A stretch of 63,155 nt of DNA, from assembly GCF_000877395.1 (NCBI RefSeq), contig NZ_JYFE01000055.1:1-63155 (forward strand), in the 5' to 3' direction. Positions 25,620 to 33,938 of the stretch are shown one piece after another. Below the pieces are notes generated by a model. It was not told where the DNA came from, searched no databases, and saw nothing but the letters and a program-made list of their open reading frames with translations. Each line of letters begins with the position of its first letter. Position 1 is the stretch's first letter. Position numbers and translations under genes: made by a program. The DNA is from Jannaschia aquimarina (GTDB lineage: Bacteria; Pseudomonadota; Alphaproteobacteria; Rhodobacterales; Rhodobacteraceae).

Positions 25620-27770
25620 ATGCAGACCCTTCCCCTGACCCGTGACCTGTTGCTGATCGGTGGGGGGCATGCCCACGCGCTGGTCTTGCGCGCGTGGGGG
25701 ATGCGCCAGATGGCGGGGGTGCGGGTGACGGTGGTCAATCCGGGTCCGACGGCGCCCTATACGGGGATGCTGCCGGGTCATGTCGCCGGGCATTACACAC
25801 GCGACGAGCTGGATATCGACCTGATCCGGCTCGGACGCTTTGCCGGGGCGCGGGTCATCGACGGCGCGGTCGACGCGTTGGAAGAGGGGCGCGCCCACGT
25901 CGCGGGGCGCGGCTGGATCGCATTCGACGTGGCCTCCATCGACATCGGTATCCACGCCGAAATGCCGGAGATCCCGGGCTTCGCCGAGCATGCCGTGGGC
26001 GCCAAGCCTCTGGACCGGTTCGCGCGCGCCTGGCGCGCCTTCCGCGACCGTGCGACGAACGGGAAAGCCCCGCCCGATATCGTCGTGATCGGTGGCGGTG
26101 TCGGCGGGGTCGAGCTGTCGATGGCGATGGCCCATGCCCTTCGCGACCGCGGCCCCCGCGTCTCGGTGCTCGAGTCGGACGAGGCGCTGTCGGGCCTCGG
26201 CCCGCGCGCCCAGGCCGATCTGCGCGCGGCGATGAACGGCCTGGGCGTCACTGTCGAACAGGGCGCTCGCGTCGCCCGGATCCACGCCGATTCCGTGGAC
26301 CTCGAAGACGGACGCCGGATCCCGGCTGCCTTCGTTACCGGCGCGGCGGGCGCCCGGCCGCATCGCTGGGTCGCCGGGACCGACCTGCCGCTGGAAGAGG
26401 GCTTCATCCGCGTGACGGCCCGGCTCCAGGTCGAGGGACGGCCCAACCTCTTCGCAGCAGGCGATTGCGCCCACCTGACCCATGCGCCGCGGCCCAAGGC
26501 CGGCGTCTATGCCGTGCGTGCGGCGCCGGTGCTGCACGACAACCTGCGCGCCGCGCTGTCGGACGGCGTGATGAAACGCTTCGAGCCGCAGCGCACCTAC
26601 CTCAAGCTCATCTCGCTGGGTGACAAGGCGGCCCTCGGCCAGAAGGGGGGTATCAGCGTCTCCGGCCGATGGCTCTGGCAGTGGAAGGATCGGATCGATC
26701 GCCGGTTCATGGACAAGCTGACCGATCTGCCCGTGATGCAGGCGGCATCCCCACCCGCCGAGGCGCCGAAAGATGCTCTGGCGGCGCCGATGCTCTGCGC
26801 GGGATGCGGATCGAAGGTCGGGGGCGGCCCGCTGGGCGATGCGCTGGCGGCGCTGCCGGCACAGACGCGCGACGACATCCTGTCACGGCCGGGCGATGAC
26901 GCGGCCGTGCTGTCGATCGGCGGCCGGCGTCAGGTCCTGACGACCGACCATCTGCGCGCTTTCACCGAAGACCCGTGGCTCATGGCCCGCATCGCCGCCG
27001 TGCATGCGCTGGGGGACATCTGGGCGATGGGCGCGGCGCCGCAGGCGGCCTTGGCCAGCCTCGTCCTTCCGCGCATGTCCGAGCCGCTGCAGGCCCGCAC
27101 CCTGGCCGAGATCATGGGCGCCGCATCGGAGGTGTTTCGGGACGCCGGAGCCGAGATCGTCGGCGGCCACACCACGATGGGGGCCGAGGCGACCTATGGC
27201 TTCACCGTCACCGGCCTCGCCGAGAAACCCATCGGCCACGATGGCGCCCGGCCGGACGACGCACTGATCCTGACGCGCGCGATCGGGTCCGGCACGCTTC
27301 TGGCGGCCGAGATGCAGGGGCGCGCGAAGGGGCGCGATGTCGTCGCCCTGTTCGAGCGGATGGCGACGCCGCAGGGCGACGCCGCCGCAATCCTGTCTGA
27401 GGCTCATGCGATGACCGACGTGACGGGCTTCGGTCTGGGGGGGCATCTCTGGTCCATCGCGCGAGCGAGTGGGGTGGCGGTCGAGCTCGATCCCGGTTCC
27501 GTGCCGCTCTATCCCGGCGCGGAGGAGCTGGCGGCGGACGGCATCCGGTCGTCGCTTTACGCCTCGAACGTGGCGGCTGCGCCGATCGAGGGGCTGGGCG
27601 ACGATCCCCGCGCAGCGCTTATTCACGATCCGCAGACCTGCGGCGGATTGCTGGCCGCCATCCCGGCGGGGCAGGCGGAAGACCTGGTGGAGCGCTTGCG
27701 GGGGCAGGGGCACGATGCCGCGCGGATCGGAACGGTGACCAAAGGCGCGCCGGGCGTGAGAGCGGGCTAG
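25620..27770 (+). CDS. selD: NADH-dehydrogenase-like flavoprotein fused to selenide, water dikinase (SelD)
   Basis: The 716-residue fusion has an N-terminal pyridine-nucleotide-disulphide/NDH-2-like FAD domain (about 1-370; 'DLLLIGGGHAHALVLRAWG', 'DIVVIGGGVGGVELSMAMA', 'NLFAAGDCAHL') and a C-terminal SelD domain (about 395-716) that makes selenophosphate from selenide and ATP. The SelD active site reads 'CAGCGSK': the catalytic Cys and Lys are kept, while E. coli Cys19 is Ser. 'DDAAVL', 'HALGDIWAMGA', 'VGGHTTMG' and 'TDVTGFGLGGHL' follow as in SelD. The ATG at 25620 has a GGAG site; a GTG at 25560 is in frame but unlikely. It converges on mnmH, the likely user of the selenophosphate. Confidence 0.93.
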   Translation: MQTLPLTRDLLLIGGGHAHALVLRAWGMRQMAGVRVTVVNPGPTAPYTGMLPGHVAGHYTRDELDIDLIRLGRFAGARVIDGAVDALEEGRAHVAGRGWIAFDVASIDIGIHAEMPEIPGFAEHAVGAKPLDRFARAWRAFRDRATNGKAPPDIVVIGGGVGGVELSMAMAHALRDRGPRVSVLESDEALSGLGPRAQADLRAAMNGLGVTVEQGARVARIHADSVDLEDGRRIPAAFVTGAAGARPHRWVAGTDLPLEEGFIRVTARLQVEGRPNLFAAGDCAHLTHAPRPKAGVYAVRAAPVLHDNLRAALSDGVMKRFEPQRTYLKLISLGDKAALGQKGGISVSGRWLWQWKDRIDRRFMDKLTDLPVMQAASPPAEAPKDALAAPMLCAGCGSKVGGGPLGDALAALPAQTRDDILSRPGDDAAVLSIGGRRQVLTTDHLRAFTEDPWLMARIAAVHALGDIWAMGAAPQAALASLVLPRMSEPLQARTLAEIMGAASEVFRDAGAEIVGGHTTMGAEATYGFTVTGLAEKPIGHDGARPDDALILTRAIGSGTLLAAEMQGRAKGRDVVALFERMATPQGDAAAILSEAHAMTDVTGFGLGGHLWSIARASGVAVELDPGSVPLYPGAEELAADGIRSSLYASNVAAAPIEGLGDDPRAALIHDPQTCGGLLAAIPAGQAEDLVERLRGQGHDAARIGTVTKGAPGVRAG

Positions 27771-27787
27771 CGGATCCCGGATCCGGG

Positions 27788-27813
27788 CCGCCGGGCGGGG
27801 TCCGCCCCGGCGG
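27788..27813. terminator. Bidirectional GC hairpin between selD and mnmH
   Basis: The 55-base gap between the convergent selD and mnmH ends contains GGGCGG-GGT-CCGCCC (27793-27807), extended by CC/GG pairs with a bulge. It is placed where both transcripts should end. No T-run is seen on either strand. Confidence 0.45.
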
Positions 27814-27825
27814 GGGCCGGGTCGC

Positions 27826-28875
27826 CTAGCCGGTCATCTTCAGGATGTCTCCGGCGGCACGATCCAGAGCCGCATCAGAGAGGTCGTCCAGATCGAGGCG
27901 CCCCAACGCCGTCCTCTCGCCGCGCAGGCCGCCGCGATAGCGGGGATCGTAATGATGCTCGATCAGCTGTTCGGCGAGCATGGCGTAATCCCCGCTCTTC
28001 GCGAGGTCGTGCCACGCCGAAATGCGGTCGCGCGGGTTGTAGGGCCGCAGGCTGTCGATGCGGCGGGCCAGGAGGTCGGCATCCTGGATGAGGTCGGGAT
28101 AGGCCTCGATCAGATGCCGCGCGCGCAGTGCGACGGGCGCAGAGAGTGTGATCACACCCGCGCCGCCCATTGCCGTCCAGAGCGAGGGCGGCAGGCGGAT
28201 CGCGCCGATAGCGTTGCTTTCGGCTTCGAGAAAGACCGGCCGCGACGGGTCCAGCGCGGCCAGCGCAGCGGCAAGACGGGACTCGAACATCTTCTGGGAC
28301 GGCTGTCCCCCCGGCAGCCCTCCGAAATTCGATCCGCGATGTCGGGCCAAGCCTTCCAGATCGACCGTCTGTGCCCTACCTGCTGCCAACCGATGCAGAA
28401 GACGGGTCTTGGCCGTCCCGGTTCCGCCGTCGATCAGCACGAAGCGATGGGGCAGGGCGTCCTTGTAGAGCCGCCGGCTGATCGCCCGGCGATAGCTGCG
28501 ATAGCCCCCCTCCAGGACCCGGACCCGCCACCCCACCTGTTCGAGGATCGTCGCGAACGAGCCCGAGCGCTGCCCTCCGCGCCAGCAATAGACCAGCGGG
28601 CGCCACCCTCCGTCACGGTCCGCGAGGGGGCCTTCGAGATGGGCCGCCGCGTTCCGCGAGACCAGCGCCGCGCCGACCTTGCGTGCAAGGAACCGGTCCT
28701 GCCGGACATAGATCGTGCCGACCCGCGCCCGCTCCTCGTCCGAGAGGACGGGGAGGTTCACTGCGCCGGGCACGTGGTCCTCTGCGAATTCCGAGGGCGC
28801 ACGGACGTCGATCACCTGATCGAACGGCCAGTCCGCGCCGGGATCGAAGGGCAGGTCGGTAAGCTGAAACCGCAT
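27826..28875 (-). CDS. mnmH: tRNA 2-selenouridine synthase
   Basis: This 349-residue protein (SelU/YbbB) replaces sulphur of 2-thiouridine at the tRNA wobble position with selenium, via a geranylated intermediate. The N-terminal rhodanese domain carries Cys97 in 'LVYCWRGGQRSGS', the same number as in E. coli. The C-terminal P-loop domain carries 'GGTGTAKT' (150-157). The start at 28875 (MRFQLTDLP) is chosen over an upstream ATG at 28920, which would overlap the palindrome. It faces selD, so the window encodes a complete selenophosphate-to-tRNA module, but no selA or selB. Confidence 0.94.
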   Translation of the reverse strand: MRFQLTDLPFDPGADWPFDQVIDVRAPSEFAEDHVPGAVNLPVLSDEERARVGTIYVRQDRFLARKVGAALVSRNAAAHLEGPLADRDGGWRPLVYCWRGGQRSGSFATILEQVGWRVRVLEGGYRSYRRAISRRLYKDALPHRFVLIDGGTGTAKTRLLHRLAAGRAQTVDLEGLARHRGSNFGGLPGGQPSQKMFESRLAAALAALDPSRPVFLEAESNAIGAIRLPPSLWTAMGGAGVITLSAPVALRARHLIEAYPDLIQDADLLARRIDSLRPYNPRDRISAWHDLAKSGDYAMLAEQLIEHHYDPRYRGGLRGERTALGRLDLDDLSDAALDRAAGDILKMTG

Positions 28876-28914
28876 CCGAGAGAGGTGCCCCCGCAACGCG
28901 CCGGGGTCAACGTG

Positions 28915-28930
28915 TTGCATACGTATGCAA
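28915..28930. promoter_or_regulatory. Perfect 16-bp palindrome TTGCATACGTATGCAA
   Basis: This perfect inverted repeat lies in the divergent gap between mnmH (start 28875) and cydA (start 29053), 40 bases from mnmH and 122 from cydA. The form (TGCATAC-GTATGCA) is what a homodimeric repressor of the GntR or LacI kind would bind. Which gene it controls is unknown. It is AT-rich compared with its surroundings, unlike an ordinary chance palindrome here. Confidence 0.5.
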
Positions 28931-29052
28931 GCCTTGCCGCGCAGGTGCTTCAGGCTGCCGCAGGGTGCGATATGTCGCGCCTTGCGACCGTTGTCCGGCC
29001 GAGGAACGCGCCCAAATAGTCGACCAAAGTCGTAAAGAAAGAGCAGATCCCG

Positions 29053-30507
29053 ATGTTCGAGAACTTCGACGCCGTGCTGCTGGCGCGCATTCAGTTCGCC
29101 TTCACGGTCTCATTCCACTTCATCTTCCCGGCCTTCACCATTGGTCTGGCGAGCTATCTCGCGGTGCTGAACGGGCTGTATTACTGGACGAAGGACCACA
29201 AATACCTCGATCTCTTCCGCTACTGGGTAAAGATCTTCGCCCTGGCCTTCGCCATGGGCGTCGTGTCGGGCATCGTGATGTCCTACCAGTTCGGCACCAA
29301 CTGGTCGGTCTTCAGCGACAAGGCCGGGCCCGTCATCGGTGGACCCATGGCCTATGAGGTGCTTAGCGCCTTCTTCCTCGAGGCGGGCTTCCTCGGGATC
29401 ATGCTTTTCGGACGGGAGCGGGTGGGCCCTGTCCTGCATATGACCGCCTGTATCGCGGTGGCCGTCGGCACGTTCATGTCGGCCTTCTGGATCCTTTCGG
29501 TGAACAGCTGGATGCACACGCCTGCCGGGTTCGAGATCGACGCCGCCACGGGGCAGTTCCTGCCGACCGATTTCTGGCAGGTGATCTTCAACCCGTCCTT
29601 CCCGTATCGCCTGACGCACACCCTGGCGGCGACCTATCTGACGACCGCGTTCATCGTGGGCGGCGTTGCGGCCTATCACCTGCTGCGCCGGCGCCGCCGG
29701 GGCGAGCAGCCCAGCGAGGCCACCAAGACCATGTTCTCTATGGCGATGTGGATGGCCGTCATCGTGGCGCCGATCCAGATCATTCTCGGGCATGAGCATG
29801 GTCTCAACACGCTGGAATACCAGCCGCAGAAGGTCATGGCGATGGAGGGGCACTACAACAGCTACCCCGACGGGGCGCCGCTCTACCTGTTTGGGATCCC
29901 GAACGACGAAGAGCAGCGTCTCGACTATGCCATCGGCATCCCGAAGGTCGCGTCCTGGGTTCTGAAGGGCGACCTGAACGCGCCGACGGCGGGGCTGGAC
30001 ACGATCCCCGACGAGTCGCAGCCGCCGGTTATGCTGGTCTTCTGGTCGTTCCGCATTATGGTGGGCATCGGTCTGCTGATGCTGGCGGTCGGCGCTTGGT
30101 CGCTGGTCGCGCGGATGCGGGGACGGCTGAACGACGATGTCTGGCTGCACCGCTTCGCCTTGGCGATGGGGCCGTCCGGTCTGGTCGCGGTGCTGGCCGG
30201 GTGGATCACGACCGAGGTGGGACGCCAGCCCTACACGATCTATGGCTACCTCACGACGGCCGATTCCGTCGCGCCGCTGGAGGCGCCCGCGGTGGCGGCA
30301 AGTCTGGTCGCATTCATCGTGATCTACTTCGCCGTCTTCGGTGCGGGCACGTTCTACATCCTGCGGATGATGTCCAAGCCTCCGGTCTTCGGCGAGAAGC
30401 CGATCAAGGAGACCATCGACGGGCCGATCCGGACGGCGGGCACCACGCCCGCCTCCGAAGAGATGGTCCGCCGCAACAAGGGGCCGGCCGCCGTGCCGGG
30501 GGAGTGA
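29053..30507 (+). CDS. cydA: Cytochrome bd-type ubiquinol oxidase subunit I (CIO type)
   Basis: The 484-residue integral membrane protein binds the haems of a bd-type quinol oxidase that reduces O2 to water. It starts 'ARIQFAFTVSFHFIFPAFTIG' with the conserved haem His region; 'GWITTEVGRQPYTIYGYL' is the family hallmark near the C-terminus. The short length and short quinol loop fit the cyanide-insensitive oxidase (CioA) branch rather than the long E. coli form. It is followed by cydB after 4 bases. The upstream gap (177 bases) holds a 16-bp palindrome; I see no clear FNR box. Confidence 0.95.
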   Translation: MFENFDAVLLARIQFAFTVSFHFIFPAFTIGLASYLAVLNGLYYWTKDHKYLDLFRYWVKIFALAFAMGVVSGIVMSYQFGTNWSVFSDKAGPVIGGPMAYEVLSAFFLEAGFLGIMLFGRERVGPVLHMTACIAVAVGTFMSAFWILSVNSWMHTPAGFEIDAATGQFLPTDFWQVIFNPSFPYRLTHTLAATYLTTAFIVGGVAAYHLLRRRRRGEQPSEATKTMFSMAMWMAVIVAPIQIILGHEHGLNTLEYQPQKVMAMEGHYNSYPDGAPLYLFGIPNDEEQRLDYAIGIPKVASWVLKGDLNAPTAGLDTIPDESQPPVMLVFWSFRIMVGIGLLMLAVGAWSLVARMRGRLNDDVWLHRFALAMGPSGLVAVLAGWITTEVGRQPYTIYGYLTTADSVAPLEAPAVAASLVAFIVIYFAVFGAGTFYILRMMSKPPVFGEKPIKETIDGPIRTAGTTPASEEMVRRNKGPAAVPGE

Positions 30508-30511
30508 CCGG

Positions 30512-31546
30512 ATGCCTATCGCTGACGGAGTCTCCTTCGACCTGACCCTGATCTGGGGCGGCATCATCGCCTTCGCCGTGCTGATCTACGTGATCCTAGA
30601 CGGCTTCGATCTGGGTCTCGGGATGCTGTTCGCGGTCGAGCGCGACAAGCGCAACCGCGACGTCATGATGAACTCTGTCGCCCCGGTCTGGGACGGCAAC
30701 GAGACCTGGCTCGTGCTGGGGGGAGGGGGGCTGTTCGCCGCCTTCCCGCTGGCCTACGCGCTGATCCTGCCCGCGCTCTACGTGCCGATCATCTTCATGG
30801 TCCTCGCGCTCATCTTCCGGGGCGTGGCCTTCGAGTTCCGCTGGCGCACCAAACGGTGGGAGCGCGTCTGGGACATGGCCTTCATCGGCGGATCCGCCGT
30901 CGCGGCGCTGACACAGGGGATCACGCTGGGCGCCTTGTTGCAGGGGATCACCGTGGATGAGGCGGCGCGGCAGTATGCCGGGGGCTGGTGGGACTGGCTG
31001 ACGCCCTTCTCGCTGACGGTCGGATTGGCCGTGATGGTGGGTTACATGCTGCTTGGCGCGACGTGGCTCGTCATGAAGACCGACGGCGACCTGCAGCAGC
31101 GGATGCGCAAGCGGGCCTGGCCGCTGGGCGCTGCGACGCTGGTCTTCATCGGCATCGTCAGCCTTTGGACGCCGTTCCTTCAGGAGGGGTACTACAACCG
31201 GTGGTTCGCGACGTCGCTGGGCTTGTGGCTCGCGGTGGGCGTGGCGGCGGCGGTGGGTCTGTGCGCGGTGCTCATGTTCCGGTCGCTAACGATCCATCAC
31301 CACGAATACCGGCCCTTCGTGCTGGCGCTGGTCATCTTCGTGCTTTGCTTCGTGGGCCTGGGCTTCTGCATGTTCCCCTACATCGTGCCCACCGAAATCA
31401 CCTTGTGGGAGGCGGCCGCTCCGCGGAACAGCCAGATCTTCATGCTGATCGGGGCTGCCATCAACATCCCGATGATCCTTGCCTATACCGGGTTCGCCTA
31501 TTGGGTGTTCCGCGGGAAGGTCGATCCCGAGGAGGGATATCACTGA
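30512..31546 (+). CDS. cydB: Cytochrome bd-type ubiquinol oxidase subunit II
   Basis: This is the 344-residue second subunit of the bd oxidase, with about eight or nine membrane helices. 'YVILDGFDLGLGML', 'VWDGNETWLVLGGGGLFAAFP' and 'LIFRGVAFEFRWR' are CydB signatures. It starts 4 bases after cydA and its stop overlaps the start of the DUF2474 gene (TGATG), so the three are one translational unit. Confidence 0.95.
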   Translation: MPIADGVSFDLTLIWGGIIAFAVLIYVILDGFDLGLGMLFAVERDKRNRDVMMNSVAPVWDGNETWLVLGGGGLFAAFPLAYALILPALYVPIIFMVLALIFRGVAFEFRWRTKRWERVWDMAFIGGSAVAALTQGITLGALLQGITVDEAARQYAGGWWDWLTPFSLTVGLAVMVGYMLLGATWLVMKTDGDLQQRMRKRAWPLGAATLVFIGIVSLWTPFLQEGYYNRWFATSLGLWLAVGVAAAVGLCAVLMFRSLTIHHHEYRPFVLALVIFVLCFVGLGFCMFPYIVPTEITLWEAAAPRNSQIFMLIGAAINIPMILAYTGFAYWVFRGKVDPEEGYH

Positions 31547-31686
31547 TGACCCGACACTCTCGCGATGAGGCGGGCCACGATGCGGGGCCGTGGTGGAAAC
31601 GTTTTGGCTGGTTCGTCGCCTTATGGCTGGCGTCCGTCGCCGTGGTCCTCGCCGTTGCCTACGGCATCCGGTTCTGGATCACCTGA
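31546..31686 (+). CDS. DUF2474-type small membrane subunit of bd oxidase (CydX-like)
   Basis: The 46-residue protein has a charged N-terminus, 'GPWWKRFGWFVALW' and a single membrane helix, the layout of DUF2474 proteins found after cioB/cydB and thought to play the role of CydX. Its ATG overlaps the cydB stop by one base. The last 66 bases overlap, antisense, the 3' end of the TrkA-C gene on the minus strand. It is too short for many gene finders. Confidence 0.82.
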   Translation: MTRHSRDEAGHDAGPWWKRFGWFVALWLASVAVVLAVAYGIRFWIT

Positions 31687-32361
31687 CGGCGCGGGCGGTC
31701 GGGCGACCTCCAGCAGCTTTTCGGTTTGACCGTAGAGGATGGCGACGTCCCCTTCGGCCAGTTGGGCCCGCGCGCCCGGCGCGCCTTCGAAGCTGCCGTC
31801 GGCCCGCTCGATCCCGAGGACGAGGATGCCTCTCTCGTGCAGGCCAAGTTGGCTCAGCGTTCCGGCGAGCAGCGGACTCGTGGGACCGATCTCGGCTTCG
31901 CTGACCCGCCAATCCTCGCGAAGATGCAGCAGGCCCGCATAATCCCTCAACTCCAGCGTGGCGGAGTTGCGCAGCAATCGCTGGATCAGGGGGCGCGACA
32001 CGCGGTCCAGCCGGTCGGACCGGGCAAGGGCGATTAGGACTGCCAGACCGGCGAAGAGGACCAGCAGCTTTTCCCAGGTCGGGTAGCTCTCTCCGACGAA
32101 GGACAGCATCAGCGTCGAAATCACGGTGACGACGCCCGCGCTGCCCAACCGGATCAGCCAGGCGACGATGCGCCGCCGCGCCGGGCCGTTGACGACGTTC
32201 TCGCTCTCACCGGTGGTGAAGCCCGCGCCCGAGAAGGCCGAGAGCGCCTGGAACCGGGCGACGTCATCGCTGATGCCGGTCATCGTCAGGGCGATGGCGC
32301 CCACGCGGACGATGACGAAGGACAGGGTGAGGACGGACAGGACGGAGAGGATCGCGATCAT
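31621..32361 (-). CDS. Membrane protein with C-terminal TrkA-C (RCK_C) domain
   Basis: The 246-residue protein has an N-terminal hydrophobic helix, a re-entrant-looking segment 'ALSAFSGAGFTTGESE', two further helices (about 65-85 and 95-110), then a cytoplasmic TrkA-C domain (about 135-215; 'GILVLGIERADGSFEGAPG', 'LAEGDVAILYGQTEKL'). The pore-like segment resembles the P-loop region of Trk/Ktr potassium transporters, but the protein is far too small for a complete one. It may be a regulatory membrane subunit. Its 3' end overlaps the DUF2474 gene by 66 bases on the opposite strand. Confidence 0.75.
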   Translation of the reverse strand: MIAILSVLSVLTLSFVIVRVGAIALTMTGISDDVARFQALSAFSGAGFTTGESENVVNGPARRRIVAWLIRLGSAGVVTVISTLMLSFVGESYPTWEKLLVLFAGLAVLIALARSDRLDRVSRPLIQRLLRNSATLELRDYAGLLHLREDWRVSEAEIGPTSPLLAGTLSQLGLHERGILVLGIERADGSFEGAPGARAQLAEGDVAILYGQTEKLLEVARPPAPSGDPEPDAVGNGEDHGDGRQP

Positions 32362-32448
32362 GCGACCGGGTGTAGCGCGACGGGCGCAAGAGGTGAAATG
32401 ATATGACGCAAATCCGCGGGGCCAAGGCCATGATCCGCTTCGGTTTCT

Positions 32449-33399
32449 TCAGCGTCCGCTCAACGCGCGGGTCTGGAGGATCAGGGGGTCGAGCATCTCC
32501 GGCGCCTTCGCGAAGAGCTGTGCTTCCTCGCGGGCCTGTTCGGCGATCTCGTCCAGCCGCGCTTCGGCGGCGGGCAACGCTTCGGTGAAGGCCGCCGCCG
32601 TGAGGTCCAGATCCTCGTCGCTGGGGTCTGCCCGGCAGAACGCAACGGAGATGTCCGGATCGGTGATGGCGATCGACGCGGGCAGCGTCAGGATGCCGTC
32701 GCGCAGATCCTCCTTGCCTCCCCCGCCCAGGGCGGGCAGGCCGCGCACATCGGCCACGTCGTCGCATCCGTGATAGAGCCGGCCCAACAGGCCGCCGAAG
32801 GTCCGCAGACGGCCGCTGCGGTCACCGAGGCAGGCGCAGATCTCGAACATCGACCCGGTATCTTCGCCCGCGATCCGCCACCAATCCTCGTAGCCCAGCG
32901 GTTGGCGTCTCAGCCGCCATTGCATGCACTCGGCCACGCCGAGCCGCTTGAGCAGTTCGGAAAAGAGCGTAATCGCCTGAAGGTCGTCGCCAAGTTGCAG
33001 ATAGCCTTCGGCCACGATGTAGCCCGACGTCATCAGCGCCGAAAGCTCGCCGAAGCGCGTGTGCATCGTCGCCCGGCCGCGGCGTTCGGGGGACCGGTCC
33101 ACGATGTCGTCGATCACCAGCGAGACGTTGTGGAAGAACTCGATCACCAGAGCCGACGTCATGATCTGCGGCGGGATCGGCCCGGGGCCGTGCGTCGCGC
33201 GATGGCAGGCGAAGATGGTGAGCGGGCGGAAATACTTGGACCCGCCGAGAAACTGCCACTCCAGCGCGTCGCGCATCTCGTCGTCGCAGGTCGCGACCCA
33301 GTCGGCGATCCGCTCGCGCAGTTCGGTCATCTCGTCCGAGAAGCCCAGCGTGTCGATGACGGACGCGCTGGTGGCGTCGATGCTGGCCGCGGAATTCAA
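32449..33399 (-). CDS. Polyprenyl synthetase family protein with altered catalytic positions
   Basis: This 316-residue all-helical protein is of the trans-isoprenyl diphosphate synthase family. The first aspartate-rich motif (Asp97-Asp98-x-x-Asp101, 'LVIDDIVDRSPERRGRATMH') and 'GGSKYFRPL' are intact. The second is Asp213-Asp214-x-x-Asp217 ('CDDVADV'). The usual Lys of the KT motif is Asp180 ('GEDTGSMF'), and the Lys of the EGK-TLP motif is Ile ('DGILTLP'). Activity may therefore be altered. The start is a TTG at 33399 that overlaps the previous stop (TTGA); an ATG at 33330 is an alternative. It is last of three minus-strand genes. Confidence 0.82.
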   Translation of the reverse strand: MNSAASIDATSASVIDTLGFSDEMTELRERIADWVATCDDEMRDALEWQFLGGSKYFRPLTIFACHRATHGPGPIPPQIMTSALVIEFFHNVSLVIDDIVDRSPERRGRATMHTRFGELSALMTSGYIVAEGYLQLGDDLQAITLFSELLKRLGVAECMQWRLRRQPLGYEDWWRIAGEDTGSMFEICACLGDRSGRLRTFGGLLGRLYHGCDDVADVRGLPALGGGGKEDLRDGILTLPASIAITDPDISVAFCRADPSDEDLDLTAAAFTEALPAAEARLDEIAEQAREEAQLFAKAPEMLDPLILQTRALSGR

Positions 33400-33917
33400 G
33401 GCTTCGGGGTCCAGCGGCGCTTGTGGGGCTGGTCGGGGTCGGACGGGGCCGCACCCGACGCGACGGCTTCCCCGAGCTTTTCGAGGTCCTGATCCAGACG
33501 ACGCGCCTCCTGCAGGGCGGTCTCGCCGACTTCGCGCAGAAAGCTGCGGACGGCTTCGGCGTTTGCGCGATCATCGCCAGGTGCCGTCCCTTGCGGGGTC
33601 GTCACGTTCGGCACCATTTCTGAAAGAGCCGCCTGATGGCGCGCGAAGACTTCCGTCAGGCGCTGCCCGTAGCGAAGGGAACTGCCCGAGGCGATGGCCG
33701 CCGCTTCGACCAGCGCCGCAGCCGGGCCGATGGCGGGCCGATCGCCTGTCCTGTCGGCGCCGCTCTGACCAGCCACCTGCTGCATCATTCTCGCATAGGC
33801 CTCGAGCATGCCCGCAAAGGCGTCCGCCAGCCCGGCCGGCCCTTCTGTGCCGCCACGATCCTGCTGTCCCCCGCCGTCCCGCGCGAACTGGAACGGGTCC
33901 GGTCCCGTGCTCGTCAT
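33396..33917 (-). CDS. Helical, phasin-like protein of unknown function
   Basis: I do not recognise a named family. The 173-residue protein has a Gly/Pro-rich N-terminus (about 1-28), then amphipathic helices ('LADAFAGMLEAYARMMQQVAG', 'SSLRYGQRLTEVFARHQAALSEM', and a third near 'RSFLREVGETALQEARRLDQDLEKL'), and a basic tail (HKRRWTPKP). The helix pattern resembles phasins or PHA-synthase-associated proteins, which coat granules. It lies 21 bases after the 103-residue gene and its stop overlaps the polyprenyl-synthetase start, so it is tightly linked to isoprenoid chemistry. Confidence 0.7.
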   Translation of the reverse strand: MTSTGPDPFQFARDGGGQQDRGGTEGPAGLADAFAGMLEAYARMMQQVAGQSGADRTGDRPAIGPAAALVEAAAIASGSSLRYGQRLTEVFARHQAALSEMVPNVTTPQGTAPGDDRANAEAVRSFLREVGETALQEARRLDQDLEKLGEAVASGAAPSDPDQPHKRRWTPKP

Positions 33918-33938
33918 CCTGTCCCCCCTCTGGCGGCT

